Assembly: GCF_964026585.1 (NCBI RefSeq)
Contig: NZ_OZ032160.1
Span: 434,001-498,000, forward strand
DNA: 64,000 nt
Direction of reading: 5' to 3'
From: Candidatus Endowatersipora endosymbiont of Watersipora subatra
GTDB taxonomy: Bacteria > Pseudomonadota > Alphaproteobacteria > Rhizobiales > Rhizobiaceae
Numbering within the stretch: position 1 is the stretch's first letter; each line of letters starts with the position of its first letter. Below are positions 19,643 to 28,631 of the stretch, in pieces. The position numbers were made by a program, and so were the translations under genes. Below the pieces are notes generated by a model. The model was not told where the DNA came from and ran no database searches. It saw only the letters and a list, made by a program, of their open reading frames with translations.

Positions 19643-22159
19643 ATGATGATTCAGTTAGCTGATGTTGCTATTTTCGCTCTTTTAGGAGTTTGGATTAAGA
19701 AAACTGTTAGTGTTATTGTTGGTCTTTTAGCCGTTTTAGGTGCCTTTGCACTGATGACATGGTCTGTTAGCGATCCCAGCTTTACTTTTGATACAAATGG
19801 TCTTCCTAAAAACTGGCTTGGATTTTGGGGAGCTAGTTTTTCAGATCTTTCGATTCAATTTTTGGGTCTAGCTGCCGTGACTGTGATTATTCCTCCAATT
19901 TTCTGGAGTATCTTCTCATTGATCAATCATCCTTTATCTCAATTATGGAGCAGGCTGATCGCTTGGGTTTTTGCGCTGATTGCATGGACGATTTTTGCTG
20001 CTGGTATTAAAGTACCGGAGAGATGGCCTCTTTCAGTGGGCTTGGGAGGTGTCGTTGGGGATCTTATCCTTAGTATACTACCTAATTTTCTTGAGTCATC
20101 CTCTAACGGTGTTTGGGCTCTCGTTTTTGAGATGATGCTTGGGTTAACAGCAGTATTACTTACTATACGAGCCTGTGACTTAAGACAGATAATACTAGGG
20201 AAAAATAAGAAGAATAATCAGACAAATATTAGTTTAATTGGAGAATCTTATTCTTTGGAGACAAGAAATTTTGATGAGAAGACAGACAATAACCATGAAT
20301 GGAGGATCCTCATTTCCGCTCCAATTGGCCAAATATTACATTGTGGATATAGTACTGCAGCAATCCTAAGATACACTTTTCGTCGTAACCATCATACTCT
20401 TATTTTCAACTCACACAATTTAGCAGAAAGCGAACCTTACTCTTCCATCGATTTCGATAAAAATTCTCCTCCAGATTATACTGATTATACTGTTCAGACA
20501 AACGATGAGATCCGATGCATAAATGATTGGGATTCATGTACTCAACCGTTCTCAGAGTCTCATATTCATAGTAAAGATAAACGATATGACTCAATTTTAC
20601 GTACAAAAAGGGAGAATGATATCTCAATTCAAAAGAATAAAACAGTTGGTTCGTTTCAACTGCCCTTCCTTTCTCTTCTTAGAGAAAGACAGAAGATGGA
20701 CAATCGTTCATATCTTTCTAATGAAACGATTGATGAAAATGCAAAAACTCTACAAGGAGTCCTAGAGGATTTTGGTATTAAAGGTCAAATCATCAAAGTA
20801 TATCCTGGTCCTGTTGTTACCTTATACGAGCTTGAACTCGCACCGGGTGTGAAGTCATCACGTGTGATTAGCCTATCAGAGGATATTGCTCGCTCTATGA
20901 GTTCAGTTGCAGCACGTGTTGCCATTGTACCTGGTCGCAATGTTATTGGTATAGAATTACCAAACAAACAGCGGGAAACTGTTTATCTCCGTGAGCAATT
21001 GTCAAGCCTGGCATTTAGAGAGAGCAAAGCCAAATTGGGCATTTGTTTAGGTAAGACAATTGGTGGAGAACCGATTGTCGTCGACCTCACGAAAATGCCT
21101 CATTTGCTTGTAGCGGGGACAACAGGTTCAGGTAAATCTGTTGCGATTAATACCATGATCCTAAGCCTTTTATACCGAATGCTTCCCCAACAATGTAAAT
21201 TTATTATGATAGATCCTAAAATGTTGGAATTATCTATTTATGATGGCATTCCTCATTTATTATCACCAGTTGTCGTTGATCCCCAGAAGGCAGTGGTCGC
21301 TCTCAAATGGACCATCCGTGAAATGGAAGAGCGTTACAAAAAAATGTCTAAGCTAGGAGTTCGTAATATTAATGGATTTAACGCTCGTGTTGAGGAGGCG
21401 AGACAAAAAGGTGAGATCATATCACGAACATTACAGACTGGTTTTGATCACAAAACTGGTGAACCGATCTATGAAACAGAAGAAATCGAATCTGAATTGC
21501 TACCTTTTATTGTCGTTGTGATTGATGAAATGGCTGATCTAATGATGGTTGCCGGAAAAGATATCGAAGGTGCCGTTCAGCGATTAGCCCAAATGGCACG
21601 TGCTGCTGGTATTCATGTCATTATGGCTACACAGAGACCATCGGTTGATGTTATCACTGGTACAATTAAAGCCAATTTCCCAAATCGAATTTCATTTCAG
21701 GTTACATCAAAAATTGATAGTCGAACAATACTTGGCGAAATGGGGGCAGAACAGTTATTAGGTATGGGGGATATGCTTTATATGACAGGTGGTGGCAGAA
21801 TAACACGCATTCATGGACCTTTTGTTGATGACAATGAAGTAGAAAATATCGTCAATCATTTAAAATCTCAAGGTGTTCCTCAATATTTGGAATCAATTAC
21901 TGAAGAAGATGAAGATAGTGATTCTCTAGCCAGAACTCATTCTGCAGGAAATCGTCTGGATATTACGAATAATGCCTACGATCAGGCTGTTGCTATAGTC
22001 TTGCGGGATCGGAAAGTATCGATCTCTTATATTCAGAGGCGAATGTCAATTGGCTATAATCGGGCTGCATCTATTATTGAACGTATGGAAAAGGAAGGTC
22101 TTATCAGTTCTGCTAATGATTCTGGAAAACGTGAGATCTTGGTTTCTGGTGAAAAATAA
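19643..22159 (+). CDS. ftsK: DNA translocase FtsK
   Basis: Septum-located ATPase that pumps chromosome termini during division and activates XerCD. 838 residues: hydrophobic N-terminal membrane domain with about four segments (residues 12-185), a low-complexity polar linker (about 190-350) with little conservation expected, the RecA-like motor with Walker A AGTTGSGKSVAI (about 488-499) and Walker B FIVVVIDEMADLMM, and the C-terminal winged-helix gamma domain (about 770-838) that reads KOPS. The linker reads like filler sequence but stays in frame. Followed by lolA and xthA, an order shared with rhizobia. Confidence 0.95.
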   Translation: MMIQLADVAIFALLGVWIKKTVSVIVGLLAVLGAFALMTWSVSDPSFTFDTNGLPKNWLGFWGASFSDLSIQFLGLAAVTVIIPPIFWSIFSLINHPLSQLWSRLIAWVFALIAWTIFAAGIKVPERWPLSVGLGGVVGDLILSILPNFLESSSNGVWALVFEMMLGLTAVLLTIRACDLRQIILGKNKKNNQTNISLIGESYSLETRNFDEKTDNNHEWRILISAPIGQILHCGYSTAAILRYTFRRNHHTLIFNSHNLAESEPYSSIDFDKNSPPDYTDYTVQTNDEIRCINDWDSCTQPFSESHIHSKDKRYDSILRTKRENDISIQKNKTVGSFQLPFLSLLRERQKMDNRSYLSNETIDENAKTLQGVLEDFGIKGQIIKVYPGPVVTLYELELAPGVKSSRVISLSEDIARSMSSVAARVAIVPGRNVIGIELPNKQRETVYLREQLSSLAFRESKAKLGICLGKTIGGEPIVVDLTKMPHLLVAGTTGSGKSVAINTMILSLLYRMLPQQCKFIMIDPKMLELSIYDGIPHLLSPVVVDPQKAVVALKWTIREMEERYKKMSKLGVRNINGFNARVEEARQKGEIISRTLQTGFDHKTGEPIYETEEIESELLPFIVVVIDEMADLMMVAGKDIEGAVQRLAQMARAAGIHVIMATQRPSVDVITGTIKANFPNRISFQVTSKIDSRTILGEMGAEQLLGMGDMLYMTGGGRITRIHGPFVDDNEVENIVNHLKSQGVPQYLESITEEDEDSDSLARTHSAGNRLDITNNAYDQAVAIVLRDRKVSISYIQRRMSIGYNRAASIIERMEKEGLISSANDSGKREILVSGEK

Positions 22160-22218
22160 AAGTTCTTTCTCCTCTTTTTTCTGACGATCTTGCCCCTTAT
22201 TTCTATGGAAATAGATAC

Positions 22219-22851
22219 ATGGTCCGCCTTCTACAGACCCTATTTATTATTATATTACTACCCATGTGGTTACTGAGTAACCCTTTGGAATCATCAGAAG
22301 TAGAGTCTGATGATAACGCAAAAACGATTGTAAAGATCAATAGACATTTCTTATCCATACCTTCAATGAAGGGTGAATTTATTCAATTTGGGCCTGATGG
22401 AGAAAAAACTAGTGGTCAATTTTATATACAAAGACCGGGGAAAATGCGCTTTGATTATCATAAACCTTCACCACTGACGATTAAATCGGATGGTCGTATT
22501 GTTGGAGTTAATAACCGTAAGCTAAGAACATGGATTTTTTTTCCTTTAGATAAAACACCTCTTCGTTTTTTGCTCAAAGAAAAAATTAATCCTGATGATC
22601 AATCAATAAAATCAATTAAAAAAGACGGTCAATTTATCAAAATAATTCTGAGGAACAAATCCGTTTTTGGAGATTCCAAAATTACTTTGATGTTTGATTC
22701 TCTAAGCTATAAACTGTGCCAATGGACCCTTACAGATCATCAAGGAAAAGAGACAACAATAATGGTTTTTAATGTTGAGAATAATGTAAAATTGTCCAAA
22801 AGGCTATTTGGAATCAATAAAATCACGGTAGAAAAAAATTCTAATCATTAA
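22219..22851 (+). CDS. lolA: outer membrane lipoprotein carrier protein LolA
   Basis: Periplasmic chaperone that ferries lipoproteins from LolCDE to the outer membrane. 210 residues with a hydrophobic signal sequence (about 3-20) and the LolA fold landmarks: SMKGEFIQFGPDG, GQFYIQRPGKMRFDY and the DPLxxLL-like region FFPLDKTPLRFLL. It lies between ftsK and xthA as in other rhizobia. The Omp19-like lipoprotein at 30 kb is a likely cargo. Confidence 0.88.
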   Translation: MVRLLQTLFIIILLPMWLLSNPLESSEVESDDNAKTIVKINRHFLSIPSMKGEFIQFGPDGEKTSGQFYIQRPGKMRFDYHKPSPLTIKSDGRIVGVNNRKLRTWIFFPLDKTPLRFLLKEKINPDDQSIKSIKKDGQFIKIILRNKSVFGDSKITLMFDSLSYKLCQWTLTDHQGKETTIMVFNVENNVKLSKRLFGINKITVEKNSNH

Positions 22852-22915
22852 CCCTCTGAACTGGTATCTGAGACTTTTATTCTCTATCAGAGTCATTTAA
22901 TTATTGATAACGATC

Positions 22916-23719
22916 ATGAATCTATTCAAGTTATCTACTTGGAATATCAATTCCATTCGTTTCAGAATTAACACTGTTAAAAGTTTTTTAGAGATATATC
23001 AGCCTGATATTCTATGTTTGCAAGAAATCAAGTGTCAAAATAATCAATTTCCTGAACAAATCTTTAAAAAAATGGGATATAGGCATTTTGCGATTCATGG
23101 ACAAAAAGCCTACAACGGAGTCGCTATTGTATCTAAACATCCCTTATTTAAAATAGAATCAACGAATTACTGTAATATGAATGATAGTAGACATTTAGAA
23201 TGCCAGCTGAACATCGGTTTAACGAAATTGCGAATTCATAATTTTTATGTTCCTGCTGGTGGTGAGGACCCGGATATAGAAAAGAACCCTAAATTTGATT
23301 ACAAGTTGAAATTTCTTGAAGAGATGAAATCATTATCTCATGATGATGATGGAGTTCCCTCTATTTTGGTTGGTGATTTAAATATCGCACCATTAGAAAC
23401 AGACGTTTGGTCTCATAAGCAGCTATTGACAGTTGTCAGTCACACCCAAGTTGAAACCAATATGCTCGCTGATATTCAGGTACAAGGCGGATGGATTGAT
23501 CTGATTCGACAGCGTATACCACCAGAAGAAAAGCTTTTTACTTGGTGGAGTTACCGCTCTTATAATTGGAATAAGACAAATAAAGGGCGTAGGCTTGATC
23601 ATATCTGGTCCTCAGAATCACTTGCTAAAAAGTTAGATGATCTGATTGTCTTTCGTGATGCTAGAGGATGGGAGCAGCCATCTGACCATGTTCCTGTTAT
23701 AGCTCTATTCAAAATCTGA
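22916..23719 (+). CDS. xthA: exodeoxyribonuclease III
   Basis: AP endonuclease and 3' phosphatase of base-excision repair. 267 residues from the ATG at 22916. Catalytic landmarks of the endonuclease/exonuclease/phosphatase fold are present: STWNINSIR, LQEIKCQ (metal-binding Glu), GDLNIAPLETDVW, GRRLDHIW and the terminal SDHVPV with the catalytic Asp-His. A TTG four codons upstream (22904) is a possible alternative start, but the ATG matches the normal N-terminus. Confidence 0.93.
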   Translation: MNLFKLSTWNINSIRFRINTVKSFLEIYQPDILCLQEIKCQNNQFPEQIFKKMGYRHFAIHGQKAYNGVAIVSKHPLFKIESTNYCNMNDSRHLECQLNIGLTKLRIHNFYVPAGGEDPDIEKNPKFDYKLKFLEEMKSLSHDDDGVPSILVGDLNIAPLETDVWSHKQLLTVVSHTQVETNMLADIQVQGGWIDLIRQRIPPEEKLFTWWSYRSYNWNKTNKGRRLDHIWSSESLAKKLDDLIVFRDARGWEQPSDHVPVIALFKI

Positions 23720-23945
23720 TCTTTGATCATCTATGTGCGCTTAACCTTTCCTCCTAATAAAAGAAGATCTCGAGAGAGATCAGTCATCTCAGCCTGAGTC
23801 AACGAAAAAAATTTTCTTTATTTTTAATAGCTGAAAAAAAGTGAAAGACCTTGTTCCTGTCATCCAAGTTTGATAGCTAATTGTATCGATAAACTTTAAT
23901 AAGGCAGCTCTAGCTCTTTATAAAGCAATAGAACTGATGTATTCC

Positions 23946-24175
23946 TTACAAGTCCTGTATGTTGCAAGGATATAAAATACCTTGTAAAACCAACTCAGCC
24001 ATAGGAAAGGCTTTATTCTGATAGTTCTTGGTCAGGCGATAAAAATGATGAAAATTGGGTTATCCACCACCAGTCTTGTCTTACCCATCAACACAATATG
24101 ATGTGGATCGAGACTCAGTTTCTGATTACGAAATCTACCTAATCTGAGATTTTTTATCCAAACTTTTTGACGGTC
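23946..24175 (-). pseudogene. recF: remnant of recF behind dnaN
   Basis: Starting 15 bases past the dnaN stop, the minus strand reads DRQKVWIKNLRLGRFRNQ, then KLSLDPHHIVLMGKT. This matches the start of RecF, where LRLxxFRNxxxLxL is followed by HIVLxGxNGAGKTNLLEA. The P-loop is ruined (LMGKT in place of a full GxNGAGKT), a TGA follows at 24032-24034, and a shifted frame continues with YRLTKNYQNKAFPMAEL to 23946. Only about 75 of some 370 codons remain. dnaA-dnaN-recF is the classic bacterial order and occurs in Brucella, supporting the call. No promoter or functional product is expected. Confidence 0.65.
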
Positions 24176-24189
24176 CTATAACCAACAGA

Positions 24190-25305
24190 TTAGACACGCA
24201 TAGGCATTAAAACATAAAGAGCTCTTGCATCTAACTTTTCCTGAATCAACGTTGGGGAACCAGAATTAAAGAACATAAATCTTACCTTATTACTCGACAT
24301 CTGGTTTAGAATATCAAGCAAATATTTAGAGTTAAAACCAATATCAAGAGCATGTGATGAATACTGAACAGAAATCTCCTCCTCTGCACTGCCAGAATCG
24401 GGATTGTTGGCGCTTAATCGAAGGTTATCTTTTGTGAGTGATAGCTTTATTACTCGTCCAAGATCCGAGGTTATAGTTGATACACGATCAACGGCTGTTG
24501 CAAAGAGTTTTCGATCTAGGATTACTTCCTTATCATTGTTAACAGGAATAACACGATTATAGTCCGGAAACGTACCATCGATCAGCTTTGAAGTTAAAAC
24601 AATAGAGCCAAAAGTGAATCTAATTTTTGTATCTGATAATTCAATTTTAACCAAAGAATCGGAATTTTCCAATAATCTTTGAACTTCACAGACGGTCTTA
24701 CGAGGGATAATAACACCAGGCATACCATCAGCTCCATCTGGTGCCTGAGTTTGTGCTTGGGCTAAACGGTGACCGTCAGTTGCAATAGATCTTAACATAA
24801 TATTACCAGACTCTTCGGCGCAATGCAGATAAACGCCGTTCAGATAGTGACGGGTTTCTTCAGTTGACATAGAAAACTGAGTATCACTGATAAGTTCCTT
24901 AAAGTCAGCACTATCAATTCGGAAAACATGAGAAAATTCTCCCGCCGTCAGATCCGGAAACTCAGATTCTGACAATATTTTAAATTGGAATTGTGAACGA
25001 CCAGCAGCCATATATAAGTTCTTATCATCTCGCATGAATATGCTGACTTCAGACTGGTCGCTGAGTTTACGGACGACACCATAGAGCATGTGAGCAGATA
25101 GAGTCGCAGATCCATTTTGTTCTACGAGAGCCGGTATATTTTCTGTTATTTCAATATCAAGATTAGTTGCTTTCAGATTTAAGGAATCATGTTCTGCCTT
25201 CAACAACACATGAGATAGTATCATAATCGTATTTCTACGTTCTACAACTCGCTGAATGTGACTCAGAGATTTTAGTAAATTGGAGCGTTCAAGTACAAGA
25301 CGCAT
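24190..25305 (-). CDS. dnaN: DNA polymerase III beta subunit (sliding clamp)
   Basis: Ring-shaped processivity clamp for the replicative polymerase. 371 residues, the normal length, made of three clamp domains; the N-terminus MRLVLERSNLLKSLSHIQ and the C-terminal MPMRV end are typical. It follows dnaA by 111 bases on the same strand, so the two are likely cotranscribed, and a recF remnant follows it. No damage seen. Confidence 0.96.
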   Translation of the reverse strand: MRLVLERSNLLKSLSHIQRVVERRNTIMILSHVLLKAEHDSLNLKATNLDIEITENIPALVEQNGSATLSAHMLYGVVRKLSDQSEVSIFMRDDKNLYMAAGRSQFQFKILSESEFPDLTAGEFSHVFRIDSADFKELISDTQFSMSTEETRHYLNGVYLHCAEESGNIMLRSIATDGHRLAQAQTQAPDGADGMPGVIIPRKTVCEVQRLLENSDSLVKIELSDTKIRFTFGSIVLTSKLIDGTFPDYNRVIPVNNDKEVILDRKLFATAVDRVSTITSDLGRVIKLSLTKDNLRLSANNPDSGSAEEEISVQYSSHALDIGFNSKYLLDILNQMSSNKVRFMFFNSGSPTLIQEKLDARALYVLMPMRV

Positions 25306-25416
25306 GATTAGTTGTTCCGAAATTGATTCCGTATAAATACAGACAACTCATATTATATTCAAGAATCTAAACAAGAGTTAGGAAAGAGAGAATCTTCAAG
25401 AGACTAAAATGCTAAT

Positions 25417-27129
25417 TTATTGACCAAGTTCTCGAATTAATCGCTTTAATAGCTCAATATCATGAAGAAGATTCTTATCTTCACCAAGCAGTGTTTCAAT
25501 TTTCCGTACCGCATGAATCACTGTTGTGTGATCACGTCCCCCAAAACGACGACCAATTTCAGGTAATGAACGTGGAGTTAAAAGTTTAGACAAAAACATC
25601 GCAATTTGACGAGGACGTACAATAATACGAGTTCGACGATTTGAAAGAAGATCATTTTTAGTAACATTGTAATGACGGGCTACAATTTTTTGAATATCTT
25701 CTATACGAACACGCTTTTGTTCGTTCGACTGAACAAGGTGTCCTAGCATCTTATCTAGAAAATCGACCTCAACAGACCTATCCGAAAAACGATGCTGTAT
25801 AAGAAGTTGTTTAAATGCTCCTTCCAGATCACGACCTGATGAAGAAACCTTCTCAGAAACAAAATTTAAAACATCTGTGGAAAGATCGAGAAGAGGATCA
25901 TCTTTTCTGGCTTCACGGTAGAGAGTCTCAAGCATTTCCCGTCGCATTTCAAGCTCAGGTGATTTGATCTCTAACGCAACACCACCTTTTAGTCTTGATT
26001 TGACACGCTCATCTAGTGATTCGAGCATTGATGGAGAACGATCGGCAGCAACAACTACTTGTTTGGCATTATCAATAAGTACGTTTAAAAGGTAACAAAA
26101 TTCTTGTTGATGAATGGATTTTCGCTGAAGGAATTGCATATCATCAATCAGAAGTAAATCAATATCTCGTAAAGTTTCTTTGAAAGAAATTGCACTGTGA
26201 TCACGAAGAGATGAGGTAAAGTGCCACATGAAATATTCGGCGGTCAAATACAAGATTTTAGCATTCGAATTCCTTTCAGTGGTTTTCCAAGCGACAGCCT
26301 GTAACAAGTGGGTTTTTCCAAGTCCAACCGAAGAATGAATAAATAAAGGGTTGAAAGGAAGAGCTGAGCCATCTGATTCTGCTATGGATTTAGCGGCTGA
26401 AAAGACCATCCGATTTGATTTTCCCTCTACAAAAGTTGAAAATGTAAAGCTGGAATCAAGAGGAGAACCTGAGAACCCTGAGTCTTTAGGATCAGAATTA
26501 TGATCAAGAGGGTTTAAAATAACGTCGTCCTGTGAAATTCGATGACTCATCCCGAGCTTATTTCGATTCTCGTTGCTTAAAAATTTAGCAAAAGAACGAT
26601 GACAATTTTCAGTTTCTATATTGCCAAGAAGAATTTGATGGTCTGCATTTTGAGTATCAATCCGCATGGTTGTTTCTTTCTCACTATTTCTCTTGTAACT
26701 TGTAGAACGCAGGGCGCTGCGAACGACTATATGAAGACGCAAAATGTCTTCATTTTCTTTTTGCCATAGTTCAAGAAGAAGTTTTTTATAGTGAATTTTG
26801 ATCCAGCTTTTCAGAAAAATCGTTGGCACCGAAAGAGTGAGGTGAAATTTCGAGATCTCTTCTAGACGGCATCTGCTAAACCAGCTAGTAAAGACATCAA
26901 GACCTAAACTTGATTTCAAGTGCACTTGAACGCGCTTCCATTTTTGGATATCAAGGGTTGAAACTATGGATCTATTTTGAATAAGTATCGTGCTTTGAAC
27001 AGATCCATAGTTTTTTTTATTTTTAATGCTTGTCTTTGGGACAACCTCGTGATTTCCTTGAGTTAACGGTACTGATTTAGAATCCAAACAAAGGCCTTGA
27101 TTTTCGTTTCTGTCACTGATCGATTTCAT
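25417..27129 (-). CDS. dnaA: chromosomal replication initiator protein DnaA
   Basis: Binds DnaA boxes and opens the origin. 570 residues: an N-terminal extension of about 60 residues of low complexity, domain I (about 62-130) with WKRVQVHLKSSLG and FTSWFSRC, a variable linker, the AAA+ core with Walker A SSVGLGKTHLL and Walker B DLLLIDDMQFL, and domain IV with the DNA-binding signature GGRDHTTVIHAVRKIE. The first Gly of the usual GxxGxGKT is Ser here. rpsT lies upstream as in rhizobia; a rhodanese gene lies between them. Confidence 0.96.
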   Translation of the reverse strand: MKSISDRNENQGLCLDSKSVPLTQGNHEVVPKTSIKNKKNYGSVQSTILIQNRSIVSTLDIQKWKRVQVHLKSSLGLDVFTSWFSRCRLEEISKFHLTLSVPTIFLKSWIKIHYKKLLLELWQKENEDILRLHIVVRSALRSTSYKRNSEKETTMRIDTQNADHQILLGNIETENCHRSFAKFLSNENRNKLGMSHRISQDDVILNPLDHNSDPKDSGFSGSPLDSSFTFSTFVEGKSNRMVFSAAKSIAESDGSALPFNPLFIHSSVGLGKTHLLQAVAWKTTERNSNAKILYLTAEYFMWHFTSSLRDHSAISFKETLRDIDLLLIDDMQFLQRKSIHQQEFCYLLNVLIDNAKQVVVAADRSPSMLESLDERVKSRLKGGVALEIKSPELEMRREMLETLYREARKDDPLLDLSTDVLNFVSEKVSSSGRDLEGAFKQLLIQHRFSDRSVEVDFLDKMLGHLVQSNEQKRVRIEDIQKIVARHYNVTKNDLLSNRRTRIIVRPRQIAMFLSKLLTPRSLPEIGRRFGGRDHTTVIHAVRKIETLLGEDKNLLHDIELLKRLIRELGQ

Positions 27130-27280
27130 TGATAGTGTGTGCTTATCTCAATAGCTAAATCATTTTTAGCCTTAGTCAAATTTCAGAATCAAGTCATTCG
27201 ATTTTTGTTATTCTCTTCATTAGAAGCTCAGAGCTGCATAAATGAGGAATAATCTAATCTTGATTGTTTCCTATCCTGGT

Positions 27281-27733
27281 TTAGACGGTATCCATACGAT
27301 CCTGTCTCCATGGAAGACCTTCGGCTTTCCAGCCTTTCACTTGACCTCTTTGACCATTCTCGTCCAGTGGGCCTTCAAATCCATCTTTAACATTGAACGT
27401 ATTCAGATATCCCTTCGTTTTCATTAATCTGGCTGCAGCCAGACTACGCACTCCTGAACGGCACAAAAAGAATAAATGAGGGTCATGTTTCTTCAAACCG
27501 ATATTTTTCAGTTCAGCCAAAAGAGTCTCTGCAAATTGGTGATTAACAGACATATCGGGATATGTTTGCCACTGCTGCAGAATCAGTTTCTTCTGTGTTG
27601 TCTGAATATCTGGAATACCAACAAATGACCATTCTGCACGGGTACGTACATCAACAAGAATGGCTTGATCATGAGACATCAGTTCTTTGAAGCAGAAAGA
27701 TGGTGTCACCTCCAACTGGGATGATATTAACAT
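27281..27733 (-). CDS. rhodanese-like domain protein
   Basis: A single-domain 150-residue rhodanese (sulfurtransferase) with the active-site loop CRSGVRS carrying Cys91 and the preceding ILVDVRTRAEWSFVGIP. The tail (about 120-150; GFEGPLDENGQRG, KGWKAEGLPWRQ) is typical of the alphaproteobacterial subgroup. Likely handles persulfide sulfur or cyanide, but the physiological substrate is unknown. Lies between rpsT and dnaA, 151 bases before dnaA on the same strand. Confidence 0.88.
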   Translation of the reverse strand: MLISSQLEVTPSFCFKELMSHDQAILVDVRTRAEWSFVGIPDIQTTQKKLILQQWQTYPDMSVNHQFAETLLAELKNIGLKKHDPHLFFLCRSGVRSLAAARLMKTKGYLNTFNVKDGFEGPLDENGQRGQVKGWKAEGLPWRQDRMDTV

Positions 27734-28006
27734 AGAACTCCAGAACTCCTGTAACTTTTTTTATAAAGATTATATTTTTAAATAATAGAATTGGAAAGTT
27801 CTGGAAGTAAAGAATTTATCTAAATATCAAAATATCCAATTCTAAAATTTAGTCTTCAATTGAGAGAAGATCAGAAAATAATAAAGTAATAACAAACACT
27901 ATAAAAACCAAATTAATCGTGATCGTTAAATAAGTAGAAGTCAAAAGTTAAAATAATTTAGAATGATTGATTTTTAAATAGGTAATTTTTAAAGTTTTCT
28001 TGTCAA
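27734..28006. other. AT-rich intergenic region between rpsT and the rhodanese gene
   Basis: These 273 bases are strongly AT-rich. An eight-base inverted repeat CCAGAACT (27740-27747) and AGTTCTGG (27797-27804) brackets 49 bases. I looked for DnaA boxes (TTATCCACA-like) because dnaA is close, and saw none, so I do not call an origin here. Confidence 0.4.
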
Positions 28007-28294
28007 TTAGAGAACACGGTTCTCTCTCTTTGAATTTAGTGTCTTAACACGTGCTGACAAACGAGAAATTTTACGCGATGCTGTATTCTTATGGATGATC
28101 CCTTTGCTTGCTGACCTCTTTAAAGAGGACTGGACTAGTCTAAAACACTGAGAAGCAGAATTCTCATCACCATTACTGATCGCCTCTTCAATGTTACGCA
28201 AATAACTACGCATACGAGTGCGACGGGATTTGTTAATCGCCGTACGGCGATTAATTTTACGGATTTCTTTCTTTGCTGAGGGAGTATTAGCCAT
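28007..28294 (-). CDS. rpsT: 30S ribosomal protein S20
   Basis: Small basic ribosomal protein binding 16S rRNA. 95 residues from [13 protein letters not shown]; an ATG two codons upstream (28300) is possible, but homologues begin MANTxSAKK. The body is Arg/Lys-rich with the typical [18 protein letters not shown] and [14 protein letters not shown]. It lies upstream of dnaA, as in other Rhizobiales. Confidence 0.96.
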   Translation of the reverse strand: MANTPSAKKEIRKINRRTAINKSRRTRMRSYLRNIEEAISNGDENSASQCFRLVQSSLKRSASKGIIHKNTASRKISRLSARVKTLNSKRENRVL

Positions 28295-28631
28295 TAGCAA
28301 GCCCTTTCTAGAAAAATCAAAATATTTAAATAGTGTAAAAATCGGCTCTATTGTTGAGAATGATCATCACTGTAATTGTGGACAATTAAAAAGGCTTTCT
28401 AAGCTTCGTACTTATCATAACTAATGCCTTTAAACCGAACGCAAGTCAATTCTTTAATTAAAGTGTTTTTCAAAAAATATCAGAAATGCTTTACTAGCTA
28501 CAGTATTTTACTATACTGAATTTAACAGATTGTTATTGAAAAATAATAGCCTATCTTCTCAGAAGACATGCTAGAAATTCTATCCCATGCAATAGTCAAA
28601 GAGTAATAGTTCATGCAAATAGAGTTTGTTA
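28295..28631. other. intergenic region between rpsT and the enolase-superfamily gene
   Basis: About 337 bases separating divergent genes. On the minus strand a TTGACT (28444-28449) could be the -35 element of the rpsT promoter, though no good -10 follows at the right distance. An imperfect inverted repeat CAGTA / TACTG flanks position 28510. No remnant of mutM or of the enoyl-CoA hydratase gene often found upstream of rpsT in rhizobia was recognised. Confidence 0.35.

Noticed and set aside
27734-28006. AT-rich gap near dnaA as replication origin
   Set aside because: No cluster of DnaA boxes or regular 13-mer-like repeats was seen; AT-richness alone is not evidence.
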